DNA from: Cellulophaga fucicola
GTDB taxonomy: Bacteria; Bacteroidota; Bacteroidia; Flavobacteriales; Flavobacteriaceae
Reading direction: 5' to 3'
DNA: 64,000 nucleotides
Assembly: GCF_900119145.1 (NCBI RefSeq)
Contig: NZ_FPIY01000005.1
Coordinates: 1-64,000 of the forward strand
Position numbers and translations under genes: made by a program
Shown: positions 60,742 through 64,000 of the stretch, one piece after another
Numbering within the stretch: position 1 is the first letter of the stretch
Layout of the letters: each line of letters begins with the position of its first letter
Notes under the pieces: model-generated
Told to the model about the DNA's origin: nothing
The model's input: only the letters and a program-made list of their open reading frames with translations
Database searches by the model: none

Positions 60742-61548
60742 ATGAATAAAAAAACGACATATGTAGTCTTGATGTTTATTTGTACTGTTGGTTTTTGGTT
60801 GTTTAATAACTTCTATACTCCAGATACGTACACAGATAAAAATGTTAGTGTTACTGATGTAGAGGTTGAAGACCTATATTATTTACAGCCATTATCTACT
60901 ACGGGTGATATTGTAAGGCATAATTATTACACGCTATCTTATAATGAAAAATATGAGCAAGCAGAATGGGTTGCCTACTCTCTAAAGAGAGAAGACTTGA
61001 CTAAAGACAAAAGAAAAAGGCCCTATTTTATTGAAGACCCAAAAGTAGAGACAAAATCAGCAGATTGGCGTAATTATAAACGTTCTGGGTATGATAGGGG
61101 GCATCTTTGTCCGGCAGGTGATCGTAAATTCTCTGTATACGCACACAACGAAACTTTTTATACAAGTAATATAACGCCGCAAAAAAATGATTTTAATGCT
61201 GGTATTTGGGGCGATTTAGAAAAAATGGTGCGTATCTGGGCAAAAAAGGATAAAGAGGTTTACGTTGTTACAGGAGGTGTTTTAAAAGGTGATATGGATG
61301 TAATAGGTGATGAAGATGTTGCAGTGCCTAATTACTTTTATAAAATAATAGCAAAAGGAAAAAAAGACAACTTAAAAGTAATTGCATTTTTGTTACCACA
61401 TAAAGAGAGTAGAAAACCATTAACTTCTTTTCTGGTGTCAGTAGATAAAATAGAAAAGGAAACTGGTATTAATTTTTTTGAAGCCTTACCAAACGAAATA
61501 GAGGATAAGCTAGAAAAAGGAATTAATAGATCTGGTTGGGTTTTTTAA
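60742..61548 (+). CDS. Secreted DNA/RNA non-specific endonuclease
   Basis: 268 residues with an N-terminal hydrophobic signal or anchor (about 7-24). The beta-beta-alpha metal motif YDRGHLCPAGDRK (His near 120) holds the catalytic base, and NITPQKNDFNAGIW supplies the metal-binding Asn. It cuts DNA and RNA outside the cytoplasm, perhaps for nutrients or biofilm DNA. The TAA stop is shared with the convergent rodA stop (TTAA). Confidence 0.9.
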   Translation: MNKKTTYVVLMFICTVGFWLFNNFYTPDTYTDKNVSVTDVEVEDLYYLQPLSTTGDIVRHNYYTLSYNEKYEQAEWVAYSLKREDLTKDKRKRPYFIEDPKVETKSADWRNYKRSGYDRGHLCPAGDRKFSVYAHNETFYTSNITPQKNDFNAGIWGDLEKMVRIWAKKDKEVYVVTGGVLKGDMDVIGDEDVAVPNYFYKIIAKGKKDNLKVIAFLLPHKESRKPLTSFLVSVDKIEKETGINFFEALPNEIEDKLEKGINRSGWVF

Positions 61549-62828
61549 TCCCACTCTTTTAATCTGTTTGCATCTAGCTTTAAAAAGATAAACAATAGTA
61601 GTGTAAATCCTAGTAAGCCAGAGCCACCATAGCTCATAAATGGTAAAGGAATACCTATAGTTGGCACTAAGCCTATTACCATACCAATATTAATAAGGTA
61701 GTGCACAAATAAAATAGATATTACTCCGTAACCGTATATTCTGCTAAAAGCATTTTTCTGCCGTTCTGCAATGTATACTAGTCGCAACAGTAAAATTGAA
61801 AATAATAATACAACGGTAGCTGTACCAACAAATCCCCATTCTTCTCCTATGGTTGTAAAAATGTAATCTGAATGTTGTTCTGGTACAAAGTCACCTTTTG
61901 TTCTTGTTCCTTGTAAAAACCCTTTACCAGTAAAACCACCAGACTCTATTGCTTTTTCAGATTGATATGTATTGTAGCCAATAGTTTTGCGTATTTGTTC
62001 TAGTTTTTTAGGGTCTTTTTCTAAGCGTAACCATAAGTTAAAACGATCTCTGTGGTGTTGTTCAAAAACAGAATCGAACACAAACCTTACTGAAAAGGAA
62101 ATTGAAACGGAAACAACAAAAAACAAAATAATAGGAAGAGGTGATATTTTGACTCTTTCTCTTTTTGTTAAGTAAAATAGCGCAATTAAAATACTTACGC
62201 CAATAATAACCCAAATGGTACCGAATTTAAGTGTAGCTACAAATATTAATAATACAACAAGTCCTATAGCCATATAATAAAGAGGCAAACCTTCTCTAAA
62301 TAGCACAAAAGTTAAGGCAAAGAATACTACGCCACTACCGGGATCTGGTTGTAAAACAATAAGTATTGCAGGTATAACTAATATTCCAAAAGCATATAAT
62401 TTATCTTTTTGTCGTCTTAGATCTGTTTGTATATCACTTAAATACTTTGCCATTGCAAGTGTTGTTGCTACTTTGGCAATTTCAGATGGCTGTAGGTTAA
62501 AAAAGCCAAGGTTGTACCAAGAAGTGGCGCCAGCTATGGTTTTTCCAAAAGGGAATAAGCCTAATAAGAGTACTATTCCAATAGTATATATAATTCCGGA
62601 AAAGCGCTCAAATAAGTTAGCTTCTGTAGCAAAGACAAAAACAATAGCAATTACGCTAACACAAATAAAGAAAAACTGTTTTCCGTAAAATGTACTAAAA
62701 TCAAAAAGAGACGGGTTACTTTCTGTAAAAGTACTAGAATAGATACTTAGCCAGCCAATAGCTGTTAGAGCAAAATATATAAAAACAGAAAGCCAATCTA
62801 TTCTTTTTAAAAAATTTTTTCCAGCCAT
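61545..62828 (-). CDS. rodA: Rod-shape peptidoglycan glycosyltransferase RodA
   Basis: 427 residues with ten or so membrane helices. SEDS landmarks are NLGFFNLQPSEIAKVATTLAMAKYL, LQPDPGSGVVF, GGFTGKGFLQGTRTKGDFVPEQHSDYIF (the loop with the catalytic Asp) and GIPLPFMSYGGSGLLGF. It polymerises lipid II for cell elongation with PBP2, whose gene is 42 bp upstream. Confidence 0.94.
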   Translation of the reverse strand: MAGKNFLKRIDWLSVFIYFALTAIGWLSIYSSTFTESNPSLFDFSTFYGKQFFFICVSVIAIVFVFATEANLFERFSGIIYTIGIVLLLGLFPFGKTIAGATSWYNLGFFNLQPSEIAKVATTLAMAKYLSDIQTDLRRQKDKLYAFGILVIPAILIVLQPDPGSGVVFFALTFVLFREGLPLYYMAIGLVVLLIFVATLKFGTIWVIIGVSILIALFYLTKRERVKISPLPIILFFVVSVSISFSVRFVFDSVFEQHHRDRFNLWLRLEKDPKKLEQIRKTIGYNTYQSEKAIESGGFTGKGFLQGTRTKGDFVPEQHSDYIFTTIGEEWGFVGTATVVLLFSILLLRLVYIAERQKNAFSRIYGYGVISILFVHYLINIGMVIGLVPTIGIPLPFMSYGGSGLLGFTLLLFIFLKLDANRLKEWD

Positions 62829-62870
62829 AAAGGAGTTTTCTTCTTGTGTTTAATGCTTAATTACAAAAGC

Positions 62871-64000
62871 TTACCAGCTTCTTTCGTTTATAATAAACGG
62901 TTCGCCGCTATAAGGTTTTGCATATTCTTTTTCTAAAGTTTTTTCAAGCATTTTCTTCTCTAAATCTTTTCTGGTAATTTCTCCTTTTAAATATTTTTCT
63001 ATCATTAAAGAGGCAATATGTCCTGCGTATCTACCTCCAAAATAACCATGTTCTATAAAAATGGCTATTGCAATTTTAGGATTTTGTACAGGGGCAAAAG
63101 CAACAAATATAGAGTGATCTGTTAATTGTGTTCTTACTCCGTTTATTCTAGTGTAGTTTTCTACAGTGCCTGTTTTGCCTGCAATGTCTATACCTGGTAC
63201 TTGTAACCAGTGTGCAGTACCGCCTGGTGTTTTGTACACAGCTTCCATACCTTTAATAACAGGGTCAAAATTTTCTTTATCTATTGTTGTATACTTTCTT
63301 TGTGTATACATAGGATCTGTAATTGGTTCACCTTCTATTTTTTTAAGAATATGAGGTGTATAATAATACCCTTTGTTACCTATAGCGGCAGTCATATTTG
63401 CAAGCTGTATAGGTGTTACGGCAACTTCTCCTTGTCCAAAAGAAAGAGAAACTATATAAGACCAAGACCACCTGTTATCTCCATAAACTTTATCGTAATA
63501 TTCTTTTCCAGGAATTCTACCTCGACTTCCAGTAGGTAAATCTGTTCCAAGATATTCGCCTAAACCAAAGCTTTTAACGTGTTTTTGCCAAACATCCATT
63601 GCTTCGTCAGTGGTGTCAAAATTGTCGAAAATTTGTTTAAAAGTACCAGCGAAATAGGCGTTACATGATTTGTATATACCGCTATTCATATCTCTTAAGC
63701 CACCACCACAATGACATCCTCTTTTAGTTCTATTTTTGCCAACATAAAAACCGTTATAGCAACGTATTTTGTCATCTGGTGTCATAACGTTTTCTTGCAA
63801 GGCAATAAGTGCATTAATTACTTTAAAGGGAGAGCCAGGAGATTCTTGAGCTAGTAAGCTTCTGTCCCAAGTAGGCTTTGCAATACTATCATAATACAGT
63901 TTACTGTAGTTAGCAGAACGCTTTCGACCAACTAATAGAGAGGGGTCGTAAGTAGGACCAGAGATTAGAGATAAAATTTCTCCTGAACTAGGATCTAGGG
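62871..64000 (-). CDS. mrdA: Penicillin-binding protein 2, 5'-partial
   Basis: The frame is open to the right edge; the first Met after the edge (63800) is internal, since codons 63801-64000 carry ISGPTYDPS and the active-site motif QESPGSPFK (Ser-x-x-Lys). The SxN-type SCNAYFAG and the AGKTGTVEN (KTG) motif complete the transpeptidase site. The C-terminus ends INERSW. It cross-links peptidoglycan with RodA. The N-terminal anchor and dimerisation region are outside the window. Confidence 0.93.
   Translation of the reverse strand, partial: LDPSSGEILSLISGPTYDPSLLVGRKRSANYSKLYYDSIAKPTWDRSLLAQESPGSPFKVINALIALQENVMTPDDKIRCYNGFYVGKNRTKRGCHCGGGLRDMNSGIYKSCNAYFAGTFKQIFDNFDTTDEAMDVWQKHVKSFGLGEYLGTDLPTGSRGRIPGKEYYDKVYGDNRWSWSYIVSLSFGQGEVAVTPIQLANMTAAIGNKGYYYTPHILKKIEGEPITDPMYTQRKYTTIDKENFDPVIKGMEAVYKTPGGTAHWLQVPGIDIAGKTGTVENYTRINGVRTQLTDHSIFVAFAPVQNPKIAIAIFIEHGYFGGRYAGHIASLMIEKYLKGEITRKDLEKKMLEKTLEKEYAKPYSGEPFIINERSW

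Overview
The window is a low-GC, gene-dense chromosomal segment from a member of the Flavobacteriaceae (Bacteroidota). This rests on gene content and local signals: TonB-C fused M56 sensors, GYDIA-type GHMP kinase, POT transporter with a large loop insert, acetylornithine-type carbamoyltransferase, secreted proteins ending their signal in FSQ/YAQ, -7 boxes of the TAnnTTTG type, and almost no Shine-Dalgarno sequences. I cannot name the genus. There is no rRNA, IS element, prophage or CRISPR array.

Layout. 1-3.9 kb: two M56 antirepressor-like metalloproteases with TonB-like C-termini and a TPR protein (the first protease is cut by the window edge). 4-7.7 kb: LacI regulator, glycerophosphodiesterase, flavoprotein, DUF1697. 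7.7-10.7 kb: late mevalonate genes (mvaD, mevalonate kinase-like) with a UbiA prenyltransferase; the early and middle steps (HMG-CoA reductase, GYDIA kinase) lie at 48.4-50.7 kb. 10.7-13.7 kb: a nitrilase followed by a small, very AT-rich accessory island flanked by a duplicated nitrilase 3' end and holding three copies of a 30-bp hairpin repeat. 13.8-14.6 kb: rRNA pseudouridine synthase.

14.8-23.7 kb (minus strand) is a complete nine-gene arginine operon: GNAT acetyltransferase, argG, argC, proC, argD, acetylornithine-type carbamoyltransferase, argB, argE, argH. Its 5' leader holds what I consider the most interesting signal of the window: a 27-codon reading frame ending in three consecutive arginine codons, immediately followed by an intrinsic terminator, all ahead of the first gene. 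That is the architecture of a ribosome-mediated arginine attenuator.

23.9-30.9 kb (minus): an operon of an NAD(P)H/FAD oxidoreductase, a membrane polyferredoxin, a MORN-type protein and three glycosyltransferases. 31.1-36.8 kb (plus): DUF547 protein, outer-membrane protein, GH113-like hydrolase lipoprotein, another lipoprotein, a one-POTRA BamA-like barrel and an amidase. 36.8-40.3 kb (minus): a set resembling arsenosugar biosynthesis (two glycosyltransferases, DUF547, purine nucleoside phosphorylase, rhodanese). 40.5 kb: tRNA-Phe. 40.7-48.4 kb (plus): coaX, OMP, TPR, lptC, CNNM/CorC protein, PpiD. 50.9-57.8 kb: POT transporter, then minus-strand comEC, NlpC/P60, lpxB, a small membrane protein and surE. 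58-61.5 kb: Prc-type tail protease, a small lipoprotein, a DNA/RNA endonuclease. 61.5-64 kb (minus): rodA and the 3' part of PBP2, the cell-elongation pair.
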